Positions 1 to 6,674 of a DNA stretch of 10,392 nucleotides are shown in pieces (positions within the stretch are counted from its first letter, which is position 1; each line of letters starts with the position of its first letter). The notes beneath the pieces were generated by a model. That model made no database searches, was not told the origin of the DNA, and was given only the letters and a program-made list of their open reading frames with translations. The position numbers and the translations under genes are program-made. Source of the DNA: Minisyncoccota bacterium (GTDB taxonomy: Bacteria > Patescibacteriota > Minisyncoccia > Phycocordibacterales > JAQTLZ01). The stretch lies in contig JAQTTF010000027.1 in the NCBI GenBank assembly GCA_028710915.1, forward strand, positions 1 to 10,392. The letters run 5' to 3'.

Positions 1-464
1 AGCCACTCGCCCCTGCGCACTTTTTGGCGATATCCACGCTCAACGTTCTGTTTCAAATTGTCGGAATAATATTTGCTTTGTCCGAACGCCACTTGAAGCA
101 TAAAGAGCCCCTGCGGTGTCGGTTCAAACCAAAAGGTCGGAAAGCGCAAAGAAACTATCTTTGAAGTGTCGATAGCATAGATGATGCGTCCTCCGTCAAT
201 ACTGTTTCGAGCAAGGCGATCAGGATGCCACGCTAAAATACCGACTGGCTCTCTCAAACTCTCGAGGCGCATCATCATTTTCCCGAACACTTCTCGTCCG
301 GGACTTTTTGCGCTTTTCGATTCTTGAAATTCCTCAAGAATTTCAATATTTTCTCTGCTCGCAAACTCACGAAGTTCAAACAACTGCGCCTCAATCGACA
401 TCACTTGTTTGTCGTCGTCTTCAGTACTCTTGCGAGCATAGAGAAAATATTTTGGTTTGGACAT
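1..464 (-). CDS. Large serine recombinase, N-terminal part (cut by window edge)
   Basis: Site-specific DNA recombinase of the serine (resolvase/invertase) family. I read 154 codons from the ATG at 464 down to base 1 with no stop; the gene continues beyond the window. The catalytic domain is clear. The YxRxS motif is Y9-A-R11-K-S13, with Ser13 the predicted nucleophile that attacks the DNA backbone. A PDRLARNS motif at 81-88 carries the two arginines (R83, R86) of the family's DRLxR signature. Residues 135-154 (DNLKQNVERGYRQKVRRGEW) match the start of the 'Recombinase' domain of large serine integrases, so this is not a short resolvase. No strong ribosome site precedes the ATG. A 7-bp inverted repeat at 468-492 lies just upstream, and the left copy of the 234-bp repeat begins 170 bp upstream. 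Large members integrate, excise or invert DNA. The target site cannot be assigned here. Confidence 0.93.
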   Translation of the reverse strand, partial: MSKPKYFLYARKSTEDDDKQVMSIEAQLFELREFASRENIEILEEFQESKSAKSPGREVFGKMMMRLESLREPVGILAWHPDRLARNSIDGGRIIYAIDTSKIVSLRFPTFWFEPTPQGLFMLQVAFGQSKYYSDNLKQNVERGYRQKVRRGEW

Positions 465-633
465 AAATTGCTTTTGGATTCAAACAAAGCAAGACTATTT
501 CGAGCTCATTTCTTGCATCCCGCCCGCCCTCCGCATTCGCCCGCACCCACACCGCCGGATTCATACCTTCGCCCTACAGCGCGCCTTCGGCGCGCGCCGA
601 TTTTTTTCTTCCACCCGATCAAGTTTCTATATA
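465..633. other. Non-coding leader between recombinase and left repeat, with GC-rich hairpin
   Basis: No convincing gene is seen. The stretch contains a hairpin GCGCGCC/TTC/GGCGCGC (579-595) overlapping a 12-bp perfect palindrome (588-599). A run of seven T follows at 601-607, so on the plus strand it resembles an intrinsic terminator, although no plus-strand gene precedes it. On the recombinase strand it would lie in the promoter or 5' leader. A motif at 569-583 (minus strand: CGCGCTGTAGGGCGA) recurs with one base missing at 8080-8093 beyond the other repeat copy. Confidence 0.5.
468..492. promoter_or_regulatory. Inverted repeat just upstream of the recombinase start
   Basis: TTGCTTT (468-474) and AAAGCAA (486-492) form a perfect 7-bp inverted repeat with an 11-nt spacer, 4 nt upstream of the recombinase ATG. 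It could be an operator for autoregulation or part of a recombinase binding site. Neither role is proven. Confidence 0.4.
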
Positions 634-867
634 TGAACTCATTCTATCATTTGCTCGAACCTTTTTCGAGAATGAGTCCTAATTTCCACACGCCACGCGC
701 GTGGTCGTTTCAAACTACAATGTACGCTCTATAATTCCGTGCCAACTCCAATCTCGTCCGTCCTGCGCGGAGTACCGCGCAGTCCGCCCCCCGCCTCGCC
801 ACGAATGCATCCATGCAAATTTTGTTTCGCGCGGATTTCTTTTTTCGGAATGGAGTGGCGGGCGGGG
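634..867 (-). repeat. Left copy of a 234-bp inverted repeat
   Basis: The reverse complement of this segment matches 7755-7987 base for base, except for one extra T near the inner end (854). It contains local symmetries: an interrupted hairpin of ACTCATTCT/AGAATGAGT type at one end, a 12-bp palindrome CCACGCGCGTGG at 693-704, and an 8-bp stem CTGCGCGG/agta/CCGCGCAG at 763-782. No transposase lies within it, and the only open frame through it is fortuitous. It sits upstream of the recombinase on one side and upstream of the XRE operon on the other. Confidence 0.95.
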
Positions 868-872
868 TGGAC

Positions 873-892
873 TATAGAAATATCCTTCTATA
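873..892. promoter_or_regulatory. Candidate operator of the XRE operon
   Basis: TATAGAA, a 6-nt spacer, then TTCTATA: a perfect 7-bp inverted repeat in the right place for a dimeric HTH regulator to act. It overlaps the expected -35 zone of the promoter at 901-909. The XRE gene begins about 50 bp downstream, so autoregulation is the simplest reading (inference). Confidence 0.5.
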
Positions 893-900
893 TAGAATAA

Positions 901-909
901 TGATACAAT
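901..909 (+). promoter_or_regulatory. Extended -10 promoter for the XRE/Asn-synthetase operon
   Basis: TGATACAAT fits the extended -10 form TGN-TAnnnT. No good -35 is seen, which is usual for extended -10 promoters. A start of transcription near 915-918 would leave about 30 nt of leader before the XRE start. Confidence 0.45.
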
Positions 910-945
910 AATTGCTAGACTATTTGCAACTAACAAGCTGTGAAT

Positions 946-1152
946 ATGTCTGATATTTCATTTAAATTTGGCAAAAGAGTTAAGGAAATTCGCCTTAAAA
1001 AAGATATGTCGCAAGGCGACCTCGCTAAAATTTTAGGCGTACACCCTACTTATATCTCGGGAATAGAGAGAGGAGTTCGGAATATGGCTTTGAGAAACAT
1101 TGAGAAGTTGGCAAAAGCGTTAGGTGTACCGATTGAAAATTTGATAAGATAA
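946..1152 (+). CDS. XRE-family helix-turn-helix regulator
   Basis: Small DNA-binding protein of about 68 residues, almost entirely one HTH_XRE (Cro/C1-type) domain. The pattern FGKRVKEIRLKKDMSQGDLA, then PTYISGIERG and a closing LAKALGVP segment, is classic for this fold and resembles controller proteins of mobile islands and restriction-modification systems. I chose the ATG at 946; a GTG at 940 in the same frame would add two residues, and neither has a Shine-Dalgarno site. It is first in an apparent operon, with 5 nt between its stop and the next ATG. An inverted repeat at 873-892 upstream is a candidate operator. It probably regulates the operon; whether as repressor or activator cannot be told. 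Confidence 0.85.
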   Translation: MSDISFKFGKRVKEIRLKKDMSQGDLAKILGVHPTYISGIERGVRNMALRNIEKLAKALGVPIENLIR

Positions 1153-1157
1153 TCAAT

Positions 1158-2570
1158 ATGAATTTAGTTGATTTGAGAAAAATTAAACCGCTTATTTTTA
1201 ATAAAAAAGAACTTGAGAATAACTTCAAGAATGGCTTTTTTGACGAAATGATAAAAAGCGAAGATTCTATCGCCTATAAAAAATATAAGCAATACGGCGA
1301 TGAATTTTTACATCAAATAGATGGCGAGTTTGCTTATGTTTTTTACGATAAAACGTCGGAAGTAATTTTTGCTACAAGGGATTGGATAGGTGAAATGCCA
1401 CTCCATTATGCAATAAGCGGTGAAAATATATATTTTGCAAATTTCGTTTCCGATCTTTTGGCGAGTTCGCCGGAGCTAAAATATGAGAACGTCGTCGCCG
1501 TGAACCGATCTGAAGTAGTTGAGGTAGACGCGAAGACAAAAATTGTACAGAAACATCTTTATTACAATTTCAATAAAGAAAATAACGAGGTTGATTACGA
1601 CGATTTGAAAAAGGTCGCCAAAAAAATTCACGATTTGCTTTTTGAAGCTGTGAAAATCCGTCTGCCGAAGAATTCCAAAAAAACCGCAATACTGTTGTCT
1701 GGCGGTATAGATAGTATGTCCATAGCATACATTGTCAGCGTGTTGAGACCAAATATACCGGCATACACTATTGAAGTGGCTTCGCAACAATCAACTGATT
1801 TAACTCGGGCATATGAAATAACAAAAGCCTTCGGATTAAATCACAGAATCATTAATGTTTCGGAGAAAGAAATCATAGACTGTGTGAAGCAAGCAATTTC
1901 TGATAGTGAAATATATCATATGTATAATGTTTTTTGTGCGGTCGGTATGCACAAATTAGCGAGTGTTCTAAAAAATGACAAAGTTGATCATGTTTTTACC
2001 GGAGAAGGAGGAAACGAAGCGTTTGGCGATTATCACGACTGGATTGTGATTGATCCCAAAACCAAAAAGGAAATTGTCTTGCAAACAACCTCTAAAGATT
2101 TTAACGAGCCGGAAGGTCGAGAGGCTTATATTTGGGGCAATTTGATTTCAGAAGCAAAAGGTAGATACAACATTCAGCTTGGTAGCGGGTTAGGAAAACA
2201 TGGCGGTAGCCGGATGTATAAACCAATGTTTAAACAAGGAATTTATTTACTTAGTCCTTATCTCGAAAAGAGTATTATGAAAATGCTTGCGAACATTCCA
2301 TCAAAAATCCTTAACGATATAGGTGGCAAGGCTGGATTTATGAGAATAGTGTTTGACGAAGAGGTTAGAGCTGGAAAAATACCTGAAAGATTTTTTATAG
2401 TGAAGAAAATCCGTTTTCAGGACGCTTCAGATGGAGGCGAGGGCGGAATTACAGGGACACTCCTTGGTCATGGGTACAACCAAGAAAAACTCATCGAAAT
2501 ATTTAATACGGTTTTTCACGCGCACGTTGAAGCAAGACCTCATTTAAAAGAAACTATACTTATAAAATAA
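1158..2570 (+). CDS. Asparagine-synthetase-like ATP-dependent amide synthetase lacking the glutaminase cysteine
   Basis: A 470-residue member of the asparagine synthetase B / beta-lactam synthetase superfamily. The C-terminal synthetase domain is intact in outline: the PPi-loop SGGIDS at 181-186, which binds ATP and forms acyl-AMP, and GEGGNEAFGDY at 282-292, equivalent to the usual GEGSDELFGGY. The N-terminal region keeps the later half of the class II amidotransferase fold (DGEFAYVFYD 55-64, RDWIGEMPLHY 74-84). It starts MNLV instead of MCG and lacks the NGE segment, so glutamine hydrolysis is not expected. Beta-lactam and carbapenam synthetases show the same loss, but the product here is unknown. 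It could use ammonia, an internal amine, or ammonia from the complete paralogue at 3697-5217, with which it shares the unusual RDWIGE motif. Only 5 nt separate it from the XRE gene and 2 nt from the next gene. Confidence 0.88.
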   Translation: MNLVDLRKIKPLIFNKKELENNFKNGFFDEMIKSEDSIAYKKYKQYGDEFLHQIDGEFAYVFYDKTSEVIFATRDWIGEMPLHYAISGENIYFANFVSDLLASSPELKYENVVAVNRSEVVEVDAKTKIVQKHLYYNFNKENNEVDYDDLKKVAKKIHDLLFEAVKIRLPKNSKKTAILLSGGIDSMSIAYIVSVLRPNIPAYTIEVASQQSTDLTRAYEITKAFGLNHRIINVSEKEIIDCVKQAISDSEIYHMYNVFCAVGMHKLASVLKNDKVDHVFTGEGGNEAFGDYHDWIVIDPKTKKEIVLQTTSKDFNEPEGREAYIWGNLISEAKGRYNIQLGSGLGKHGGSRMYKPMFKQGIYLLSPYLEKSIMKMLANIPSKILNDIGGKAGFMRIVFDEEVRAGKIPERFFIVKKIRFQDASDGGEGGITGTLLGHGYNQEKLIEIFNTVFHAHVEARPHLKETILIK

Positions 2571-2572
2571 TT

Positions 2573-3676
2573 ATGATTATCGCAACCGGTGTTAGGGCGT
2601 CTGAGCCAAAATTTTTGATGAAAGAGGTAGCAGCTTTAGATAAAGAAGTTACTCTTTTACATTCACGTACGCTCTATAAAAATGATTACAACGTAAGGCA
2701 TCGTATAGAATCAACCTTTTTGGACAAAAGTGTTTTAGGCAAAGCAGAATATGTGCCAATGCATTTCAGCCGTTTATCTCAATATTTTGAACAGATGGAG
2801 ATAGACCTTGCTGTTATGCAGGTCGCATATGACGAAAACCTCGGGTATTCATTCGGGACCAATCCAGATTACAATTTTTATTTTTCGAAAGCAAAAGAAA
2901 TATGGGTAGAAGTGAACAAACAAATGCCTTGGACTTATGGGCCAAAGTTTCCAGACCATAAAATTACGAAACGAATTGAAGTTGATTATCCTCTGGCCGA
3001 GTATTTAAATCCTGTTTCAGAAGACGAAAAAAGTACTCTGGATAAAATTGGTTCCTACATAAACCAATTTATTTCAGAAGGATGTGCCGTACAGCTCGGT
3101 ATAAGCAAATTACAAAGTACGCTTCAGATTAAACCAAAAATTTCTGTTTATTCTGAAATGATTGGTGATTGGACAATCAATCTGAATGCCAAAAAAATTG
3201 TCGGTGGGTTTGGAATGGGTTCGCAAGATTTCTACAAATGGCTTGATCATAATCCAAAAGTTGAATTGCGCCCGATTGGCGATATCACAAATCCTTTATC
3301 CTTCGCAAAAGTTCCCAGGCTTGTAAGCATTAACTCTGCTTTAGAGGTGGATCTTTTTGGTCAAGTTGCCAGCGAGAGCTTGGATTACAAACAAATCTCA
3401 GGCACTGGAGGCAGTAATGATTTTACTGCAGGGGCGATGGTTTCTAAGGATGGTGTTTCTATCATCGCGATGCCTTCCACTATTTCAGACGGAAAATCAA
3501 AAATTATTCCCAAAATTCAAAATATTGTGACAATTCCGAGAGCTGACGTTGATTTTTTCATCACTGAATATGGGATTGCGGAAATGCGTTTCAAAACTAT
3601 TAAGGAACGGCAAAAAGCGCTGATTGCTATTGCACACCCAAAACACAGAGAGTGGCTTGAAAAGAATTGTTTATGA
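2573..3676 (+). CDS. Acetyl-CoA hydrolase/transferase family protein (4-hydroxybutyrate-type CoA-transferase)
   Basis: A 367-residue protein that resembles class I CoA-transferases of the acetyl-CoA hydrolase/transferase family (4-hydroxybutyrate or butyrate:acetate CoA-transferases). These move CoA from one carboxylate to another through a glutamyl-CoA intermediate. Visible family segments: VNKQMPWTYG near 114-123, INSALEVDLFGQ near 253-264, SGTGGSNDF near 276-284, MPST at 300-303, and the C-terminal TEYGIAEMR plus ALIAIAHPKHREWL. It is shorter than the usual 430 residues, mainly by a reduced N-terminus. The glutamate in NSALEVD (258) is a possible catalytic residue, but I could not fix this by alignment. 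The ATG follows the upstream stop by 2 nt, and its stop overlaps a possible start of the next gene (ATGA at 3673-3676), so it is translated within the operon. Its substrate is unknown; its place between two amide synthetases suggests that it handles the same carboxylate or its thioester. Confidence 0.87.
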   Translation: MIIATGVRASEPKFLMKEVAALDKEVTLLHSRTLYKNDYNVRHRIESTFLDKSVLGKAEYVPMHFSRLSQYFEQMEIDLAVMQVAYDENLGYSFGTNPDYNFYFSKAKEIWVEVNKQMPWTYGPKFPDHKITKRIEVDYPLAEYLNPVSEDEKSTLDKIGSYINQFISEGCAVQLGISKLQSTLQIKPKISVYSEMIGDWTINLNAKKIVGGFGMGSQDFYKWLDHNPKVELRPIGDITNPLSFAKVPRLVSINSALEVDLFGQVASESLDYKQISGTGGSNDFTAGAMVSKDGVSIIAMPSTISDGKSKIIPKIQNIVTIPRADVDFFITEYGIAEMRFKTIKERQKALIAIAHPKHREWLEKNCL

Positions 3677-3696
3677 AGATAAAAAAGTCAAAATCC

Positions 3697-5217
3697 ATGT
3701 GTGGAATTTTTGGAGGATCACTGGGCAAAACTGAAACACAAAATTGCCTGAATCATCTTCATCGTGGCAATGATGGTACGAAAGTTGTTGAGTGGGAAAA
3801 ATACGGCGTTTCGTTTGGGTTTATGCGTCATTCTATTATTGCGCCAGACGATGCAAGCTCTATGCAACCTATCGTAAGTGACACCGGCAAAACAGCCTTA
3901 GTAATGAATGGCGAGATTTTTAATTATCAAAGCCTAAAGAAAGATTTGTTAAAAAAGGGTTTCGTCTTTAAATCTAAAGGTGATGCGGAAGTGTTGCTGA
4001 ACTTATATAGAGAGAAAGGTGATCGTTTTTGTGATGATCTTGATTCAATGTATGCCGCCGCCATTTTTGATTATGAGCACGAATATCCTCGAATATTAAT
4101 TTTCCGGGACTGGATCGGCGAGGAACCATTACACTACATTTATAATAAAGAAAAAAGACAATTTATTTTTTCAAGCGAAATAAAAGGTTTTTTGGGTCTG
4201 GATAATTATAATTTCGACGATATACAAGCGCTTGAACCCGGAACAATTTTCGAGGTAAATTTATCCGATTTTTCATCTCGCCAATGGAAATATTATGAGT
4301 TACCGGTTAACTCGTCTAAGTTCCCATACAATAATGCCGAGGCAATTGGTGTTGAATTAAGAAAACGACTGGAACAAGTTTCAGAGGAAAGAATAATTGC
4401 CGATGTGCCTGTTTGTTGTCTTTTGTCTGGAGGAGTTGATTCAATTGTTACAACGTATTTGGTAAATAAATTATTGAAGAAAAATCGTAAGAATTTAACT
4501 TTATATACCTTTCATATTGAAGAAGAACCCATTGTTGCTGGAACCGACTTGTATCATGCTCGCATTGCGGCTAAGGCTTTGGGATTAGAAAAAAATTTAA
4601 TCGAGGTTCATATATCGCGAAAAGACGCTATAGAAGCATTGCCAGAAGTTATTTATTCACTTGAAGATAAACGATTGAAAGATTTTAATGTCTATCCGGC
4701 AATTTATAATTATTTTCTGGCCAAACGAATTGCGAAAGACGGTTTCAAAGTTGTATTCAACGGTGAGGGTTCGGATGAACTTCACGGAAGTTATGGAAGT
4801 TGGGGAAGTTTCAAAGTTGAACCGGAAGAAATAACCAAGCCGGAATTTCGTTTAAAAATGACATACAATCTCCACAAAGGCGTTTTGATGAGAACCTCAA
4901 AAGTTATGATGTATGCGGGGCCTTTGGAAATGAGAACCTTCTTTTTGTCCCGAAAAGTTGCTGAGTATATACTAAACATTCCTCCTGCGTTTTTGCGCGA
5001 TGGTGATGTTTGGAAACTGCCACTTGTGAATGCTTTTAAAGATGTCATACCAGAACATCTTCTCCGCAGACCAAAAGCTAGGCCACAGGATTCGACAGGA
5101 ATAATGGCATTGACTCCTTTGATTTTAGAAAGATTCAAAGAGGACGGAAAAACTGATCAAGAAATATTCGAAACTATTTTCAAACAGTTTTACGTTAAAA
5201 AATCTGCTAGTCATTGA
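3697..5217 (+). CDS. Glutamine-dependent asparagine-synthetase-like amidotransferase (class II)
   Basis: A 506-residue full-length AsnB-type enzyme. The start at 3697 gives MCGIFGG, placing the catalytic cysteine at the N-terminus after Met removal, as class II (Ntn) amidotransferases require. Upstream starts (ATG 3673, TTG 3667) would bury it behind 8-10 residues and are probably not used for the active form. Glutaminase motifs: LHRGNDG 21-27, MNGEIFNY 70-77, KGDAEVLL 94-101. Synthetase motifs: SGGVDS 244-249 and NGEGSDELHGSY 355-366. The enzyme should hydrolyse glutamine, channel ammonia and amidate an adenylated carboxylate. Free aspartate is only one option, since relatives amidate diaminopimelate or sugar acids. 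It shares RDWIGEEPLHY (137-147) with the cysteine-less paralogue two genes upstream. It is the last gene of the operon; a strong promoter for the next gene overlaps its stop codon. Confidence 0.92.
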   Translation: MCGIFGGSLGKTETQNCLNHLHRGNDGTKVVEWEKYGVSFGFMRHSIIAPDDASSMQPIVSDTGKTALVMNGEIFNYQSLKKDLLKKGFVFKSKGDAEVLLNLYREKGDRFCDDLDSMYAAAIFDYEHEYPRILIFRDWIGEEPLHYIYNKEKRQFIFSSEIKGFLGLDNYNFDDIQALEPGTIFEVNLSDFSSRQWKYYELPVNSSKFPYNNAEAIGVELRKRLEQVSEERIIADVPVCCLLSGGVDSIVTTYLVNKLLKKNRKNLTLYTFHIEEEPIVAGTDLYHARIAAKALGLEKNLIEVHISRKDAIEALPEVIYSLEDKRLKDFNVYPAIYNYFLAKRIAKDGFKVVFNGEGSDELHGSYGSWGSFKVEPEEITKPEFRLKMTYNLHKGVLMRTSKVMMYAGPLEMRTFFLSRKVAEYILNIPPAFLRDGDVWKLPLVNAFKDVIPEHLLRRPKARPQDSTGIMALTPLILERFKEDGKTDQEIFETIFKQFYVKKSASH

Positions 5218-5241
5218 CTTTTTGTATTTTATAAGTATAGT
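5214..5241 (+). promoter_or_regulatory. Strong sigma-70-type promoter overlapping the end of the synthetase gene
   Basis: TTGACT (5214-5219) and TATAGT (5236-5241) with a 16-nt spacer are close to consensus. The -35 box contains the TGA stop of the upstream gene. Transcription would begin near 5248. The leader then carries CCTGCA/TGCAGG arms around the palindrome CACCGGTG (5250-5270), directly before the ribosome site. Confidence 0.8.
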
Positions 5242-5292
5242 GTTTCTACCTGCACACCGGTGTTGCAGGAGGACAAAAAGGAGGGTGGTAGA

Positions 5293-5574
5293 ATGAGCAA
5301 GAATCTATCGTTGGTTGTCTTGGGTGTTGATCGTGACGAACAAGAACAAGTTTTCTTCATCCAGTCTGAGTACCAACGGCATCTTTCAGAGAAAGACGCC
5401 GTTGCGGGATGCAAGCATCGGCGACTGAAGTTCCTCCATTGCTTAGAAATTGCTGATGCGCGTCTCGATGCGATTATCAATGCGGCAGATGACGAAGTCC
5501 TGACGCGTCTCTCCGAGATCGCCAGTATCGGAGCTAAAGTCAGAGCCGAGTGGCCGGATCCGCGCCACCAGTAA
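5293..5574 (+). CDS. Small conserved-type hypothetical protein (93 aa)
   Basis: I do not recognise this protein. The start is well supported: AAGGAGG at 5278-5284 lies 8 nt before the ATG at 5293, one of the few clear Shine-Dalgarno sites in the window. It has its own near-consensus promoter and an intrinsic terminator, so it forms a complete monocistronic unit. The 93-residue product begins MSKNLSLVVLGVDRD. It is charged, rich in Ala, Glu, Asp and Arg, and has long stretches likely to be helical (about residues 38-85). No signal peptide or membrane segment is visible. It contains two cysteines near the middle, in GCKHRR and LHCLE. Its base composition is more GC-rich than the preceding operon, suggesting a different origin. 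A longer frame from 5260 would include the ribosome site and is not favoured. Confidence 0.8.
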   Translation: MSKNLSLVVLGVDRDEQEQVFFIQSEYQRHLSEKDAVAGCKHRRLKFLHCLEIADARLDAIINAADDEVLTRLSEIASIGAKVRAEWPDPRHQ

Positions 5575-5580
5575 CACAAT

Positions 5581-5640
5581 CAAGCGTAACTCACGCTTGG
5601 AGCCATGCAGACATAAAGTTAAACTGCATGGCTATTTTTA
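5581..5640 (+). terminator. Intrinsic terminator after the small gene, preceded by a second hairpin
   Basis: AGCCATGCAG (5601-5610) pairs with CTGCATGGCT (5624-5633), followed by ATTTTTATTT. This is a 10-bp stem with a T-tract on the plus strand, ending the unit of 5293-5574. A smaller hairpin CAAGCGT/aactc/ACGCTTG (5581-5599) precedes it. On the minus strand the same stem is followed by no T-run, so it is not an obvious terminator for the convergent toxin gene, whose stop is at 5656. Confidence 0.85.
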
Positions 5641-5655
5641 TTTAACTTAAGTTTC

Positions 5656-6024
5656 CTAAAAACAAGAAGCAGAGACAAGTTCTTTACCGATAGTTTGGTA
5701 TTCGTTGTCTTTGATTTCCGGTTTCGGATATATCCCAAGAAGCAAAACCGTGCCTTCCGATTTTCCTTCACAATAAAAAACACGATAACCTCCGCGCTTG
5801 CCTTTGTTATTGTTTGAATTTATCACTCTGATTCTCCAAACTGCTTTGCAAAAATTTCCTTCTTCTTTCTTCACCGTCACAATGTGAATATTAAGCGGAG
5901 CAACAGACTTGAACGCCAATCTCGGCAGTTCGAGTTTTAATGCTTGGATGTCCTCTTCAACTTTTGAGTATTTTTTCCGAAGTCGTATAACCTGCTTAAT
6001 AAAAATCTCCGATTCTTCGATCAT
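5656..6024 (-). CDS. RelE-like toxin (type II toxin-antitoxin)
   Basis: A 122-residue protein with the layout of RelE/ParE-superfamily toxins of the longer kind. An N-terminal helical part has many Lys and Glu residues. It is followed by a beta-rich half with KAVWRIRV (60-67), GKRGGYRVFY (75-84) and LLLGIYPKPE (94-103), the order seen in RelE-type proteins annotated from bacterial genomes. Such toxins cleave mRNA on the ribosome; the catalytic set is poorly conserved in this family and I cannot assign individual residues. It lies 14 nt downstream of a Panacea-domain gene, which is the expected antitoxin-then-toxin order. No Shine-Dalgarno site is seen in the gap, so translation may be coupled. 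A nuclease-dead relative is possible. Confidence 0.75.
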   Translation of the reverse strand: MIEESEIFIKQVIRLRKKYSKVEEDIQALKLELPRLAFKSVAPLNIHIVTVKKEEGNFCKAVWRIRVINSNNNKGKRGGYRVFYCEGKSEGTVLLLGIYPKPEIKDNEYQTIGKELVSASCF

Positions 6025-6038
6025 AGCAGGTCAGAGAG

Positions 6039-6602
6039 TTAATTCGCCTTTGCCATTTCTTTTTTAACAGCATCTGCAACTTTTTCGTCCTCATCTTTTG
6101 CCTCAGCCTCAATTTCCGGATCAAAATCTTCTATATCGAAAGCAAACTTATAATCGAGAGACGCGCCGTTTGTCGCCTTCACCCACGGAGCTTCAAGATG
6201 TGATTTTGCCACTATGACGTCGGTAGGAGTATTCGCATATTTATTTATTAACTTTCTCAAAAGAGTTTGCTCGTAGACATCAAAAACATTCTCATCGGGA
6301 TCTTTGAGTGCTTTGAACTGATCTTTTTGTTTATCATTCTCGCCAACGATGACGCGATTTACCTCAAGTTTTTTTTCAGAAACTAAATTCCCAATCATCT
6401 CTGTTAAATCTTGCGCTAATGGCCCATGCTCTTGTTTGTAATACAAAGCACCTGTGACATTTTTTTCATTGTCGCGGTAACTTATAAAATCAAGATAATA
6501 CAGCAACTTGGCTAATTTTGTTTTGCCGAGCTGTTGTTGGGTGAGATTTTTCGCGAAGTAGAGTATGGCGTTCTTGTATTTTTCGATCTTTTTTTGGTCC
6601 AT
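6039..6602 (-). CDS. Panacea-domain (DUF4065/SocA-like) antitoxin
   Basis: A 187-residue protein whose N-terminal part matches the Panacea (DUF4065, SocA/GepA-like) domain. KLAKLLYYLDFISYRDN (29-45), followed by VTGALYYKQEHGPLAQDL (49-66), is the family's characteristic segment. Panacea domains are known as antitoxins paired with many unrelated toxins, and the neighbour here is RelE-like. The C-terminal 30 residues are acidic and repetitive (many Glu, Asp, Ala, Lys), probably disordered, and could contact the toxin. The gene has its own promoter just upstream, and the toxin gene follows after 14 nt. SocA-like proteins can also act as proteolytic adaptors, but the pairing makes antitoxin the better call. 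Confidence 0.83.
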   Translation of the reverse strand: MDQKKIEKYKNAILYFAKNLTQQQLGKTKLAKLLYYLDFISYRDNEKNVTGALYYKQEHGPLAQDLTEMIGNLVSEKKLEVNRVIVGENDKQKDQFKALKDPDENVFDVYEQTLLRKLINKYANTPTDVIVAKSHLEAPWVKATNGASLDYKFAFDIEDFDPEIEAEAKDEDEKVADAVKKEMAKAN

Positions 6603-6616
6603 ATCTATATGTCGTA

Positions 6617-6644
6617 ATCATACCAGAAATGTGACATAAAACAA
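6617..6644 (-). promoter_or_regulatory. Promoter of the antitoxin-toxin operon
   Basis: On the minus strand, TTGTTT (6639-6644) and TATGAT (6617-6622) are 16 nt apart, and TGG directly precedes the -10, giving an extended -10. The expected transcription start is 10 nt or less from the ATG at 6602, so the message would be nearly leaderless. No Shine-Dalgarno site is present. Confidence 0.55.
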
Positions 6645-6674
6645 TCTCGCTGTGCATAAGAGAAAGTAGCCTCG

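Noticed and set aside
324..734. Plus-strand frame of 136 codons
   Set aside because: It is antisense to the clear serine recombinase and then runs through the GC hairpin and the repeat. Its composition is not protein-like.
715..936. Minus-strand frame of 73 codons sharing a peptide with a plus-strand frame at 7712-7906
   Set aside because: The shared peptide follows only from the identical inverted-repeat DNA. The frames differ at both ends, have no ribosome site, and run through palindromes.
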